The notes: generated by a model not told the origin, from the sequence alone. 56,231 nt of DNA from Bacteroidaceae bacterium (GCA_017556045.1 JAFZFF010000072.1:1-56231), one strand, 5' to 3'. Shown: positions 37,664-47,142, counted from the stretch's first letter. Numbers and translations: made by a program.

Positions 37664-37693
37664 GATGGGCGTACCCCGTGGGGTATGCCCATC
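37664..37693 (+). terminator. Terminator of gdhA
   Basis: A 14-bp inverted repeat, GATGGGCGTACCCC (37664-37677) with GGGGTATGCCCATC (37680-37693), has one wobble. It is followed by TTCTATATA, a weak U-tract. Confidence 0.7.
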
Positions 37694-37838
37694 TTCTATA
37701 TAGCGATGAGAAAGAAGTATAGGATTTATCTCTTCTATCTCACCGCAACCGCTGGTACCTTAGGTATAGTGAACTGCATGAACCTCACCGTAAAGGGAAT
37801 GAGCATGCACCCGTTCCTTTTATTTTGAAATGTCAATA

Positions 37839-37870
37839 TTTGCAAATCTAAAGGCTTTTTGCTACCTTTA
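37839..37870 (+). promoter_or_regulatory. Promoter of the secreted two-gene unit
   Basis: TTTG (37839-37842), exactly 20 bases, TACCTTTA (37863-37870), one mismatch to the -7 consensus. It implies a leader of roughly 90 bases before the start codon at 37969. Confidence 0.6.
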
Positions 37871-37968
37871 CACATTCGAACATACGTTAGCGGTGGCCAT
37901 AATGGGGTTCAGGTCGCAAGCTGGCAAGAAGAACAATCAAAGAGCCCTCAATTAAAAGATTTAAGACG

Positions 37969-38682
37969 ATGAAAAAGAGAAATTTATCAGTGATTCTTTT
38001 TCTATTTTTATGCGTGATGGGTGCTCAGGCACAAATCAAGCTGAGCAGCGGCAACCAGGTGTATTGGTATAATCTGTTGTCGGCAAAGAGTGGCGTGAGA
38101 AATCTTGCCATCGGTGAGAATGCTGAGGCTGGCGCTGCATTTCCCATCGCAGTGGTGGACCAGAATGTCAGTGACCCGAGCCAGCAGTGGAAGTTTGTGG
38201 CTGCTCAGGGTGGCAACTACTACATCGTAAACCGCAAGAGTGGCAAGCAGATACTCGCGAGCTCACTGGCTCAGGGTACGCTGAACGCTACGCAACTCGG
38301 CACGGATGAGGCTGACAAGGGCCTTACCGTAGAGGAGATCGAGGGTGGTCAGTACATGATCTATGGCACCGAGGAGGATGGCGTGGTACGCTACCTCGCA
38401 CTGCAGGAGCTCTCGTCAGAGGGCGTGGTGCTCAACAAGAAGAAGATGATCAACTCGCCCTTCGCATGGAGTATTCAGATCGTAGATGGCACGGGCATCG
38501 CGGCTATCACAGAGGGCGACGTGCTGATTATGGTGAAGGAGCGCCAGATCGTGGTGGAGAATGCCAAGAGATACAGCGTGACGAACCTCGCTGGTGTGAA
38601 GATGCCAAAGAACGCTATTCTGGAGCCTGGCGTATACGTGGTGACCGTGGGCGGCGTATCTAAGAATGTATATGTGGAATAA
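37969..38682 (+). CDS. Secreted protein, ricin-like (beta-trefoil) style, T9SS-like tail
   Basis: 237 residues with a signal peptide (MKKRNLSVILFLFLCVMGAQAQ). Residues about 25-165 have the W-Y-x-L, S-Q-Q-W-K-F and N-Y-Y-I-V-N-R-K-S-G-K pattern of ricin-type carbohydrate-binding trefoils. The last 50 residues (QIVVENAKRYSVTNLAGVKM ... GVYVVTVGGVSKNVYVE) resemble a T9SS sorting domain. It is followed by a metallophosphoesterase gene after 19 bases, so the two are probably co-transcribed. It may help hold or target the partner to glycans; this is inference. Confidence 0.65.
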   Translation: MKKRNLSVILFLFLCVMGAQAQIKLSSGNQVYWYNLLSAKSGVRNLAIGENAEAGAAFPIAVVDQNVSDPSQQWKFVAAQGGNYYIVNRKSGKQILASSLAQGTLNATQLGTDEADKGLTVEEIEGGQYMIYGTEEDGVVRYLALQELSSEGVVLNKKKMINSPFAWSIQIVDGTGIAAITEGDVLIMVKERQIVVENAKRYSVTNLAGVKMPKNAILEPGVYVVTVGGVSKNVYVE

Positions 38683-38701
38683 TCTAACAAAATAGGATGA
38701 T

Positions 38702-41700
38702 ATGAAGAAGTACGCTTTATATGCGTGGCTGATGGTGTCGGCATGTACGCTGATGCCTGCTAATGCACAGGACTATGTGGTGACCTCTGTGGCCGAACAG
38801 GGTAGCACCTATCTCGAGACAGAGAAGAATGTATACTTCGGCACTGATGCCAGCGAGAGACTCGTGGCGGTGAAGGCTAACGTGGACTTTTCCGTCGTAA
38901 GCGATGCCGACTGGTGCCAGGTGGAGAAGGCTGAGAAGGCTGTACGCATCACCGTGACGGCAAACACTGACGCGGCTGACCGCACGGCTAAGGTGAACCT
39001 CAAGGGTAAGGATGCGCTCTCATATACCATGGAGGTGTGTCAGCATGGTACCGACGCTGAGAAGTACCCCACCTTTGCGGTGATCTCTGACGTACACTTC
39101 GGCAACTCAAAGGGTGATGGCCCCATGGTGAAGGTGCCTCGTACGCTGAAGCAGCTGACCTCGAAGGGTAAGCTCGATGCTATCATCGTGGTGGGTGACC
39201 TCACGGAGGGTGGCTATGAGGATCAATACAACCAATTTGTACAGGTGTTCTCTAACAAGGCCAACTTCATCAACCCCGTCGACACCATGCTCTTCATGCT
39301 CGGTAACCACGATAACTATGGTGGCCGCAAGGGTAACTACGTGACCAAGCTGCGCCCCTTCAACAATGGCAACGACTATCCTTATGATCAGTACACTGTT
39401 ATCAAGGGCTATCCCTTTATCACGATCAGCGTGAGAGGTAGCGACAACAATGACGACACCAACCCCGCAGATGGTCCCGAGTCGTTCCCCCAGGAGGTGC
39501 AGGACAAGCTCGCTGCATGGCTAGAGCAGGCTGCTAAGGAGTGTCCCGGCAAGCCCATCTTCGTGTTTGCTCACGTGCCACCCAAGTATACCTGCTATAG
39601 CACATGGCCCGGTGAGGGTGACGGCACCACATGGCCTACATGGGGTATGCGCACCATCAACCCTATCCTCAACAAGTATCCTCAGGTAGTGGTGTTCGGT
39701 GGTCATAGCCACTATCCTCTGGGCGACCCCCGCTCTATACACCAGGGTGTAGACCCCAATAGCGATAAGCAGAACTACTACACTGGCGTGGGTACTGGCT
39801 CGGTGACATACAGTGAGATTCAGAGCCCTGCGGTGGACTGGCCTGATAAGATCCACCCCAACTTCTACGACTACATCACTGAGGGTCTGATCGTAGATGT
39901 CAAGCCCGCAGGTAACGTAGAACTCCGCCGTTATGACACACGTATCGACGAGGAGATACAGCCCGAGAATCGCTGGAACCTCGAGCCTCCGTTTGACGGC
40001 TCTAAGTTTGCCTATGCTGATGTGCGTGACATTCGCGACAATGTCAGCAATAAGCCCTATCGTACAGGTCTTCCCGCACCAGCATTCGCTGCTGATGCTG
40101 TGATGAATGTGAAGCAGTCTGGCGCAAGCGTGACAGCTACCTTCCCCCAGGCTACTGACAATGACTGCGTATTCCGCTACAAGGTGACAGTGCTCAACGA
40201 TAAGGGATTTGCAGTGCGCAACCAATGGATCTTCTCTGAGTTCTATAAGAATAGTGAACAGCCCGACTCATTCACCGTGTCATACTCAGGCTTGGAGCCT
40301 GGCGTGGAGCACACCGTAGTGGTGGAGGCATACGACTCATACGATAATGTGTCTGAGGCGCTGACCTATGGCCCCTACATCCAGGGTGGTGGCGACTTTG
40401 AGGTGCCTGCATGTCTCGGTTTGTGGAAGTTTGATACTCTCAATGATACGATCGTGTGTGACGAAGGTTCTGTAGAGTTGACTCCAGGTAAGGTGTTGAG
40501 CTCAGGTACCGTATCTACCAAGAAGGTGCTCTCTGATATCAATGTGACCCATGTGGATGGTCCCACAGAGGACAATGGCGCTATACGCGTGCCGAAGGGG
40601 GCTGTATTCCGCATCAAGCATGCCAAGAAGCTTGCTTCGTATACCCTCATGCTCGATGTCAAGATCCCCGACTATAGCAGATTTAGAGCATTGCTCCAGA
40701 CCAATCGCTCTAATGATGACGATGCTGAATTGTTTATCAATCAGCAGGGTGCTGTAGGATTGGGCGTATCAGAATTGGGCTATGGCGGTAAGTGTCAGCT
40801 CAATACATGGCACCGTATCGTGATCAGCACCGACAATGGCTGCCCCGCAATCTACCTCGATGGCGAGAAGGTCTGCCAGGGCACCAGCAAGGGCAATACA
40901 TCATGGGTGATCAATGCTAATAGCGGATTCCTCTTCTGCGATAACGATGGCGAGATGGCAGAGCTCGATGTGGCAGAGATTGGCTTGTGGGATGTGGCTC
41001 TCTCTGAGGGCGAGGTATTGGCGCTCGGCTTCTACAAGTATCCCAAGACCTATGAGCTAACTGTCAATGAGAAGTCATTTGACCTCACCGATATGACTGA
41101 GTTTAACCTCAACGTATCAGCTACCATTGAGCCTACATTCACCTATCCTGAGTGGGTATACATGAAGCGCCCCGTTCCCTCAATCGGTACCTTCACCTAC
41201 ATCTTCGGCGTAGGGCCTATGCCCGAAGGTGTATCAGAGCGTAAGGGCGAGCTCATCATCTCGGCTCCTGCAGGTAGTGGTATTGACCCCATCACCGTTC
41301 CCTTGACGCAGACAAACAATAATGCCGAGCTCCCTCAGGCTGCTGGCGTATGGGGCTTTGACGATGCCGATGACTGGTATAAGAGTAGTCAGGGCGACAT
41401 CCAGCTGATGCCCTATAAGGTGGGTAGTAACAATACGGCTCCTACGGCCTTTGCTGCTGGCGCAGCTACTGGCGTGACTAAGACCGATGAGGGTATCGCA
41501 TTGCCCAAGACCACCTGTCTCTTCATGGACCTCAATGAGCCGAGCACACTGCGCAACTATACACTCACACTCGATGTGAAGGCATCAAATGTGACAAACT
41601 TCATCTCGCTCTTCCAGACCAGACTTGCCAACAATGCAGATGGTAGCCTCTTTATCTCAAATAATAAGTTGGGTATCAATGCTGGCGGACTAGGCTATGG

Positions 41701-41956
41701 TGGCTTAATATTGCCCAACACCTGGCACCGCATCACTATCGCTGTGCGTGATGGTATCATCTCTACCTATATCGACGGAGAGATTGTAGGTACCTCTGCC
41801 AATACACATAACGATGCTTGGTGTATCGATAAGGAGGGTGTATACCTCTTCTGCGATAACGATGGTGAGCACAACAATATCGAGGTGGCTGGCGTGCAGT
41901 TCTGGAAGCAGACACTCAGCAAGGGGCAGATAGCTACCTTGGGTAAGGTGAAGTGA
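38702..41956 (+). CDS. Secreted multidomain metallophosphoesterase
   Basis: 1084 residues. Signal peptide (MKKYALYAWLMVSACTLMPANAQ); an N-terminal BACON-like domain (about 35-118, ending EVCQHG); a calcineurin-type phosphoesterase domain (about 122-400) with the metal motifs ISDVHFG, VVGDLTEGG, LGNHDNYGG, FAHVPP and FGGHSHYPLGD all present. A fibronectin-like segment (about 455-560), a LamG/concanavalin-like domain (about 565-775), another BACON-like segment (about 780-870) and a second LamG-like domain (about 875-1080) follow. The two LamG-like halves share motifs (LPNTWHRI/LNTWHRI, LFCDNDGE). The substrate could be a phosphodiester or phosphorylated glycan outside the cell; not determinable here. 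Second gene of a two-gene unit. Confidence 0.85.
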   Translation: MKKYALYAWLMVSACTLMPANAQDYVVTSVAEQGSTYLETEKNVYFGTDASERLVAVKANVDFSVVSDADWCQVEKAEKAVRITVTANTDAADRTAKVNLKGKDALSYTMEVCQHGTDAEKYPTFAVISDVHFGNSKGDGPMVKVPRTLKQLTSKGKLDAIIVVGDLTEGGYEDQYNQFVQVFSNKANFINPVDTMLFMLGNHDNYGGRKGNYVTKLRPFNNGNDYPYDQYTVIKGYPFITISVRGSDNNDDTNPADGPESFPQEVQDKLAAWLEQAAKECPGKPIFVFAHVPPKYTCYSTWPGEGDGTTWPTWGMRTINPILNKYPQVVVFGGHSHYPLGDPRSIHQGVDPNSDKQNYYTGVGTGSVTYSEIQSPAVDWPDKIHPNFYDYITEGLIVDVKPAGNVELRRYDTRIDEEIQPENRWNLEPPFDGSKFAYADVRDIRDNVSNKPYRTGLPAPAFAADAVMNVKQSGASVTATFPQATDNDCVFRYKVTVLNDKGFAVRNQWIFSEFYKNSEQPDSFTVSYSGLEPGVEHTVVVEAYDSYDNVSEALTYGPYIQGGGDFEVPACLGLWKFDTLNDTIVCDEGSVELTPGKVLSSGTVSTKKVLSDINVTHVDGPTEDNGAIRVPKGAVFRIKHAKKLASYTLMLDVKIPDYSRFRALLQTNRSNDDDAELFINQQGAVGLGVSELGYGGKCQLNTWHRIVISTDNGCPAIYLDGEKVCQGTSKGNTSWVINANSGFLFCDNDGEMAELDVAEIGLWDVALSEGEVLALGFYKYPKTYELTVNEKSFDLTDMTEFNLNVSATIEPTFTYPEWVYMKRPVPSIGTFTYIFGVGPMPEGVSERKGELIISAPAGSGIDPITVPLTQTNNNAELPQAAGVWGFDDADDWYKSSQGDIQLMPYKVGSNNTAPTAFAAGAATGVTKTDEGIALPKTTCLFMDLNEPSTLRNYTLTLDVKASNVTNFISLFQTRLANNADGSLFISNNKLGINAGGLGYGGLILPNTWHRITIAVRDGIISTYIDGEIVGTSANTHNDAWCIDKEGVYLFCDNDGEHNNIEVAGVQFWKQTLSKGQIATLGKVK

Positions 41957-41991
41957 TATATCACGCATACACGACAATTAGAATATCAAGG

Positions 41992-42024
41992 AGTGCGGAG
42001 GCCATGTGGTCTCCGTACTTTTTT
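41992..42024 (+). terminator. Terminator of the phosphoesterase unit
   Basis: A 13-bp stem, AGTGCGGAGGCCA (41992-42004) with TGGTCTCCGTACT (42007-42019), has two wobble pairs and is followed by a run of T to 42024. Confidence 0.8.
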
Positions 42025-42055
42025 ATGCTAAATCACTATGTTAGTCCGATGAAAC

Positions 42056-42086
42056 TTGTTTTTTCGCCCATCTTGCACTACTTTTG
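42056..42086 (+). promoter_or_regulatory. Promoter of the citramalate/isopropylmalate synthase gene
   Basis: CTTG with TTG at 42056-42058, 20 bases, TACTTTTG (42079-42086), 36 bases ahead of the start codon. Confidence 0.55.
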
Positions 42087-42122
42087 CAGAGTTTTTAGGT
42101 AAAAAGATTAGGATTATATATA

Positions 42123-43652
42123 ATGATGGACTGTACAAACAGACAGATTGAAATCATGGATACTACGCTGCGCGATGGCGAACAGACCAGCGGCGTATCA
42201 TTCGTGCCCCACGAAAAACTTTCTATCGCACGATGTCTGCTCGATGACCTCTGCGTAAATCGCATCGAGGTGGCTTCGGCACGTGTGTCTGATGGCGAAG
42301 CAGAGTCGGTGAAAGCTATATGTGACTGGGCTAAGCGTGCCGGACATATTGATAAGGTGGAAATCCTGGGATTCGTAGATGGTACTACTTCGGTAGACTG
42401 GATACGTCGCTGTGGTGCTCGTGTGATGAACCTTCTTACTAAGGGTTCGCTCAAACATTGCACCGAGCAGCTCAAGCGCACTCCCGAAGAGCATATTGCT
42501 GACATCCGTCGCTCTGTGGCTTATGCCACTGAGCAGGGTGTGATGGTGAATGTATACCTTGAGGACTGGAGCAACGGCATGAAGAACTTTCCCGACTACG
42601 TCTTCCAGCTCATGGATGGGCTGCAGGGTTGTGGTATTCGCCGATATATGCTCCCCGATACGCTCGGTGTCCTCAATCCGATGCAGGTGCAGGAGTATAT
42701 GGGTGTGATGGTTCAGCGCTATCCCGACGTACACTTTGACTTCCATGCTCATAATGACTATGACCTCGCAGTGAGCAATGTATATGCTGCGGTCTTGGCT
42801 GGTGCACGCGGACTCCACACTACGATCAATGGTCTTGGCGAGCGTGCTGGTAATGCTCCTTTGGCCAGCGTACAGGCTATCTTGCGCGACCATTTTGGTG
42901 CCGATACTACGATCAACGAGGAGCGCCTCAATGATGTGAGCCGCCTGGTAGAGTCATATTCGGGTATCACCATCCCCGCAAATAAGCCCATCGTAGGTGA
43001 AAACGTCTTTACCCAGGTAGCAGGCGTGCATGCTGATGGCGACAATAAGAACAACCTTTACTGCAATGAACTCTTGCCCGAGCGCTTTGGCCGTAAGCGC
43101 GAGTATGCACTCGGTAAGACCAGTGGTAAGGCTAATATCCGTAAGAACCTCGAAGCTCTGGGCCTCGAACTTGATGATGATGCTATGCGCAAGGTTACAG
43201 CACGTATCATCGAACTGGGTGATAAGAAAGAGGTGGTAACTCAGGAGGACCTCCCTTATATCATCTCTGATGTGTTGAAGCACTCTGTAGAGGATGCCCG
43301 TGTGAAGCTTCTCAGCTACTATGTCACCCTCTCGCAGGGCCTCAAGCCTATGGCTTCGCTCAAGCTTAGCATCGGTGACCAGGTATATGAGCAGAATGCC
43401 AGCGGAGATGGTCAGTATGATGCCTTCGTGCGTGCTTTGCGTAAGATCTATAAAGAGACACTGCAGCGTAAGTTCCCTATGCTTACAAACTATGCCGTGT
43501 CAATCCCCCCTGGTGGCCGTACTGACGCTTTCGTACAGACCATCATCACGTGGGAGTACGAAGGCAAGACCTTCAAGACCCGAGGCCTCGATGCAGACCA
43601 GACGGAGGCAGCTATCAAGGCTACCATAAAGATGCTGAATATAATCGAGTAA
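42123..43652 (+). CDS. 2-isopropylmalate/citramalate synthase family enzyme
   Basis: 509 residues. DRE-TIM metallolyase that condenses acetyl-CoA with a 2-keto acid. Motifs: IEIMDTTLRDGEQT (metal and catalytic Arg), FDFHAHNDYDLA (metal His pair), GLGERAGNAPL, then a C-terminal LeuA-type allosteric domain (about 395-508). In the classic LeuA line the substrate is 2-ketoisovalerate (leucine synthesis); in the CimA line it is pyruvate (isoleucine synthesis through citramalate). No other leu or ilv gene is adjacent, and the first residues differ from typical LeuA, so citramalate synthase is a fair possibility. Strong promoter and terminator; monocistronic. Confidence 0.85.
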   Translation: MMDCTNRQIEIMDTTLRDGEQTSGVSFVPHEKLSIARCLLDDLCVNRIEVASARVSDGEAESVKAICDWAKRAGHIDKVEILGFVDGTTSVDWIRRCGARVMNLLTKGSLKHCTEQLKRTPEEHIADIRRSVAYATEQGVMVNVYLEDWSNGMKNFPDYVFQLMDGLQGCGIRRYMLPDTLGVLNPMQVQEYMGVMVQRYPDVHFDFHAHNDYDLAVSNVYAAVLAGARGLHTTINGLGERAGNAPLASVQAILRDHFGADTTINEERLNDVSRLVESYSGITIPANKPIVGENVFTQVAGVHADGDNKNNLYCNELLPERFGRKREYALGKTSGKANIRKNLEALGLELDDDAMRKVTARIIELGDKKEVVTQEDLPYIISDVLKHSVEDARVKLLSYYVTLSQGLKPMASLKLSIGDQVYEQNASGDGQYDAFVRALRKIYKETLQRKFPMLTNYAVSIPPGGRTDAFVQTIITWEYEGKTFKTRGLDADQTEAAIKATIKMLNIIE

Positions 43653-43673
43653 ATAAGACTCTGATATAAAAAG

Positions 43674-43700
43674 AAAAACCGCTGTAGTACAGCGGTTTTT
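43674..43700. terminator. Bidirectional terminator
   Basis: A perfect 12-bp stem, AAAAACCGCTGT (43674-43685), loop AGT, ACAGCGGTTTTT (43689-43700). A and T runs on both sides serve the convergent synthase and histone-like genes. Confidence 0.9.
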
Positions 43701-43723
43701 TTCTTTTAAGGAAAAGGGGAAGA

Positions 43724-43897
43724 TTACTTCGCAGCTTCCAAAGAGGCTTTGCGGAACTCCTTCATCAACTTCTCGAGCTCGAGTGAAGCCTTACGAGCAC
43801 GTGTGCCGGCAGCCTTATTACCCTTTTCTACTTGCTGAGCTGCGTCTGCAGCAAAAGCAGCATACTTCTCCTGAATTTTTTCTACGAGTTCTTTCAT
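43724..43897 (-). CDS. Histone H1-like mini-protein
   Basis: 57 residues: MKELVEKIQEKYAAFAADAA, then QQVEKGNKAAGTRARKASLE and LEKLMKEFRKASLEAAK. It is a small Lys/Ala-rich helical protein of the histone H1-like family annotated widely in Bacteroidales as a nucleoid-associated protein. Length and the K-A-A-G-x-R-A-R-K-A-S-L core fit that family. It has its own promoter-like sequence and shares a bidirectional terminator with the synthase. DNA binding is established for the chlamydial H1 homologues; here it is inferred. Confidence 0.85.
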   Translation of the reverse strand: MKELVEKIQEKYAAFAADAAQQVEKGNKAAGTRARKASLELEKLMKEFRKASLEAAK

Positions 43898-43927
43898 TTC
43901 TTTTAGATTTTAATTGATTTACGGATG

Positions 43928-43957
43928 CAAATATAGTAAAAATCAGAACGATGCAAG
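43928..43957 (-). promoter_or_regulatory. Promoter of the histone H1-like gene
   Basis: Minus strand: CTTG (43957-43954), 18 bases, TATATTTG (43935-43928). The -7 box fits the consensus; the -33 is one base off and the spacing a little short. Confidence 0.45.
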
Positions 43958-44000
43958 CATTTTTTGTCAAGAAATCAAAAAAAGTGATGTTTTTTTTGGT

Positions 44001-47000
44001 TTACATAGGTCCAAAACCGCCTGCAGGGGGTCCAAATCCACCTGGAGGGGGTGTGAAACCGCCTCCCATGGGCATCTCGGGGCGTTCGCCAGGAGGCATG
44101 GGGAAGCGGCTGTCATTGCCGCTCTGATTGCCTCGTGCCTGACTACGTGATTCGCGGTCACCGAAGAGGTTGAGGCGATAGATGAAGTGTACCATGAAGT
44201 AGCTGTTGACGGTGTTGTACCAGGTATCGCTGCGCATGGTAGCGTTGATGACACGGCTCACATTGCTCTGCTGGCGCAAGATGTCAAACATCTGTATGCT
44301 GACGGTAGCAGCATTCTGTGCGAGGAAACTCTTTGAGACCTGTGCGTTCCAGATGAGCTCGTCGGTATTGAAGTCGGGGTCACTATATCCGCGGCGACTG
44401 TTCATAGAGATGTCTGATGACAGCTTGAGGTTCCACCAAGGCAAGTTGATGTTGGTAGAGGGCCCATAAGAGAATATGTAGGTGTCGAGATTTGCTGTGG
44501 GCTGCATATCATTGCGAGCACGATTGTAGTTAAGTGTACCCTGCATAGTCACTTCGAACCATTCGTTTTGATAGCTACCAGAGAGGCGCTCAGAGAGGTT
44601 TACTGAGTGTGTGGTAGCCAAGGGGAAGTCTCCAGTCTCAGTAGCGGTACGTACGTATCCCTCTTGGTGGTTATAACGTGCGTTGGTAGATGAGCTTACC
44701 TTAAAGTGCTGGTTAGGCAAAGCGGTGTTGTAGGCAACGCCTGCGCTGGTATTCCAGTTGCTCCATATGCCATCAAGGTTGGTAGGTTGTGATATGCGTC
44801 CACCAGTCTCCTCATTATAAGTAATCTTGTTGACGATGCTGTTGAGTGTATTGCCAAATCCGACATTTGCAGAGATGTTGCGTAAGGTCTCAATCTTGTA
44901 GTCCTGGAAGCGCACGTTAAGGTTGTTGTTAAATGTGGGCTTCAGTCCAGGGTTACCCATGGTGATGTTAAGCGGGTTGCTATCATCGGTGATGGGGAGC
45001 AGGTCTGTCATTGAAGGCTGGCTGCTACGTCCGCGATAGTTGATGCGCAGGTTGGTCTGCTTGCTCCAGCGGTAGCGGAAGTTCATGGTAGGTGTGAAGT
45101 TGAATACGGTACGTATAGTATCGATGTCATGTCCCATGTACTGATAGTTCATCTTGCTACGTTGTGGGAGCAGTGAGAAGCCGACATTCATGTTGTACTT
45201 GTCGCGGATGAAGCGCAACTGTGCAGTAATGTCGTGGTCCATATTCTCATAAGTAGCAAATTTGCTAAGCTCCTCACTCTTATAACGCTCGTAGTCATCG
45301 GGCAATATCCACTCGGGCAGTACCCATCCGTCGATGTTGTCGGGCAGGTCGTATGTAGAGCGCTGGCTATCGTTGTAGCGGTAGCTGAACTGGTAGCTCA
45401 ACTGCAAGAATGTAGCCTCCCACAAGGGTTCGCTCCACATGGCGCGAGTGTTGTAGTTATAGGTCTTTGAGGGTGTAGTGTTGTATCTATTGATGGTAGA
45501 TGTGCTATCGGCACGCTGGTAGAAGCGTGTGAATGATTTAGAGTAAGATTCGTTGTCGCTCAATGAATAGCCTCCTCTTACGCTCAATGTGACGTTACGT
45601 CCCTCATTGTTGAGCTTACGATTGACGGTAAGGTCTCCATTTACCGAGGTGCTCTCGCCCGCTCCTGAAGATTGGCGGCGGCTGAAGTTGACGCGGCTGT
45701 TATAGAGGGTGTCTACCCACGACTCATCCAGGGGATCATCGGCACGGTCTATCTCGCTGAGTGTCTTATAGGGGTCGCGATTGAATGTAGCAGACTCGCT
45801 CTCAGAGAAGTTGCCCGAGGTAGAGTGTGATACGCTGGGGCGGAATACGAGGCTGGTCATCGTGTCGGGACGCCACTCGAAGCGCAGGTCTGCACCTACG
45901 TTAAGGTTCTGATTGCCTGATTGGCTACGGCTATTTGAGAATGAGTTCTTGCTGCCTTGAGTCAAGAATGTCTCTGAGGCCGACTGGCTCTGTACGTCAG
46001 AGTCGTTGTGTCTGAAGCGCACGCCTCCACCCAACTGATACTGATACTTGTTCTTCTCGACCTCTTCACCGAAGTTCTTTGCCATAGAAAATCCACCCAT
46101 AGAGCTTTGGTTCATGCCATTGCCGCCACCGCGACCGCCACGACCACCGCCACCGGGGAATCCCATGTCGTTCACGTTATTGGTAGAGAGTATTACCGAG
46201 TAGTGCTCATTGTCCTTGAAGCGGTTTACCATACCCTTCACGGTGTAGAGGTTATTGATGTCGTAGGCGTTCTCCTGTGTGGGACGTCCGTAGCCAAGGT
46301 CGATATTTGAGAACCATCCCTTCTTGGCGTCAGCCTTTACGGTAAGGTCCAATACCAACTCCTCTTCTCCGTCGTCAATGCCAGTCATCTCGGCCAGGTC
46401 GCTCTTCTTCTCATAGCTCTTTACCTTCTTGACCATGTTGGCGGGGAGGTTCTTCATGGCTATGCTCTTATCTTCAGAGAAAAATTCCTTGCCGTCCACG
46501 AGGATTTTCTTGACGGTCTGTCCATTATATGTCACAGTACCATCGTCGGCCACTTCGTAGCCTGGGAGCTTACGGATGAGCTCTTCGAGCATTGAGCCCT
46601 CGGGCACACGGAAGGTCTCAGCGTTGAATACCACCGTGTCGTCTACTATCTGCACCTGAGCCATCTGTGCTTCGATGACAGCCTCCTTCAGGAGCAATGC
46701 GTCGCTCTTGAGCATGATAGTGTCAAATCTCAGGCGTCGGGTGTCGTCGGCAACTGAGAAGTTGCGTACCTCGTCGCCATAGCCTACGAATGAGGCCTTC
46801 AGCATATATTTACCAATCTTGAGGCGTCCGTCAATCTCAAAGTCTCCCTTGAGGTCAGTCGTTGCTCCCTGCAAGAATGTGCTATCGGGCAGGGTGAACA
46901 GCTGTATCGTAGCCATACCTACGGGCTCAGAGGTCTCAAAGTCTGTGACATGTCCTGTCACCTTTACATGTTTGTCTTGCGCATAGCTAGCACCCACAGT

Positions 47001-47039
47001 GCATAGGGCGAGCAAGAGCATTAGCAATGTTTTTTTCAT
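44001..47039 (-). CDS. Outer-membrane TonB-receptor-like beta-barrel
   Basis: 1012 residues from the ATG at 47039, giving a clean signal peptide (MKKTLLMLLLALCTVGASYAQ); a reading from 47090 adds 17 residues and is rejected. A carboxypeptidase-regulatory-like beta-sandwich (about 25-110; VTGHVTDFETSEPVGMATI) and a plug-like domain (about 125-225; LEELIRKLPGYEVADDG, KKILVDGKEFF) precede an OMP_b-brl_3-type barrel. A Gly-rich insert (GFPGGGGRGGRGGG) sits near 310, and the C-terminus is a Pro/Gly/Met-rich tail (MPPGERPEMPMGGGF) past the last strand, unlike most barrels, which end on an aromatic residue. No SusD partner is adjacent. Ligand unknown. Confidence 0.85.
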   Translation of the reverse strand: MKKTLLMLLLALCTVGASYAQDKHVKVTGHVTDFETSEPVGMATIQLFTLPDSTFLQGATTDLKGDFEIDGRLKIGKYMLKASFVGYGDEVRNFSVADDTRRLRFDTIMLKSDALLLKEAVIEAQMAQVQIVDDTVVFNAETFRVPEGSMLEELIRKLPGYEVADDGTVTYNGQTVKKILVDGKEFFSEDKSIAMKNLPANMVKKVKSYEKKSDLAEMTGIDDGEEELVLDLTVKADAKKGWFSNIDLGYGRPTQENAYDINNLYTVKGMVNRFKDNEHYSVILSTNNVNDMGFPGGGGRGGRGGGNGMNQSSMGGFSMAKNFGEEVEKNKYQYQLGGGVRFRHNDSDVQSQSASETFLTQGSKNSFSNSRSQSGNQNLNVGADLRFEWRPDTMTSLVFRPSVSHSTSGNFSESESATFNRDPYKTLSEIDRADDPLDESWVDTLYNSRVNFSRRQSSGAGESTSVNGDLTVNRKLNNEGRNVTLSVRGGYSLSDNESYSKSFTRFYQRADSTSTINRYNTTPSKTYNYNTRAMWSEPLWEATFLQLSYQFSYRYNDSQRSTYDLPDNIDGWVLPEWILPDDYERYKSEELSKFATYENMDHDITAQLRFIRDKYNMNVGFSLLPQRSKMNYQYMGHDIDTIRTVFNFTPTMNFRYRWSKQTNLRINYRGRSSQPSMTDLLPITDDSNPLNITMGNPGLKPTFNNNLNVRFQDYKIETLRNISANVGFGNTLNSIVNKITYNEETGGRISQPTNLDGIWSNWNTSAGVAYNTALPNQHFKVSSSTNARYNHQEGYVRTATETGDFPLATTHSVNLSERLSGSYQNEWFEVTMQGTLNYNRARNDMQPTANLDTYIFSYGPSTNINLPWWNLKLSSDISMNSRRGYSDPDFNTDELIWNAQVSKSFLAQNAATVSIQMFDILRQQSNVSRVINATMRSDTWYNTVNSYFMVHFIYRLNLFGDRESRSQARGNQSGNDSRFPMPPGERPEMPMGGGFTPPPGGFGPPAGGFGPM

Positions 47040-47142
47040 ATCTTTACTTATTGTTTTATTCGTGTTTTTTCTCATTTGGCCAATAGCCAACGATGATATG
47101 ACTCAGAAGAGGTCAAAAGGTTTAAGCGGAAATGAAAAAATA

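Larger units (their letters stand above)
37639..37968. other. 330-bp gap with possible 40-aa ORF
   Basis: Contains the gdhA terminator (37664-37693), a possible small ORF at 37706-37828 (plus; 40 residues, MRKKYRIYLFYLTATAGTLG then a more polar part ending HPFLLF, with a basic start and hydrophobic stretch), and the promoter of the next gene (37839-37870), followed by an untranslated leader of about 90 bases. The small ORF has no recognised family and no clear promoter between it and the terminator. Confidence 0.4.
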
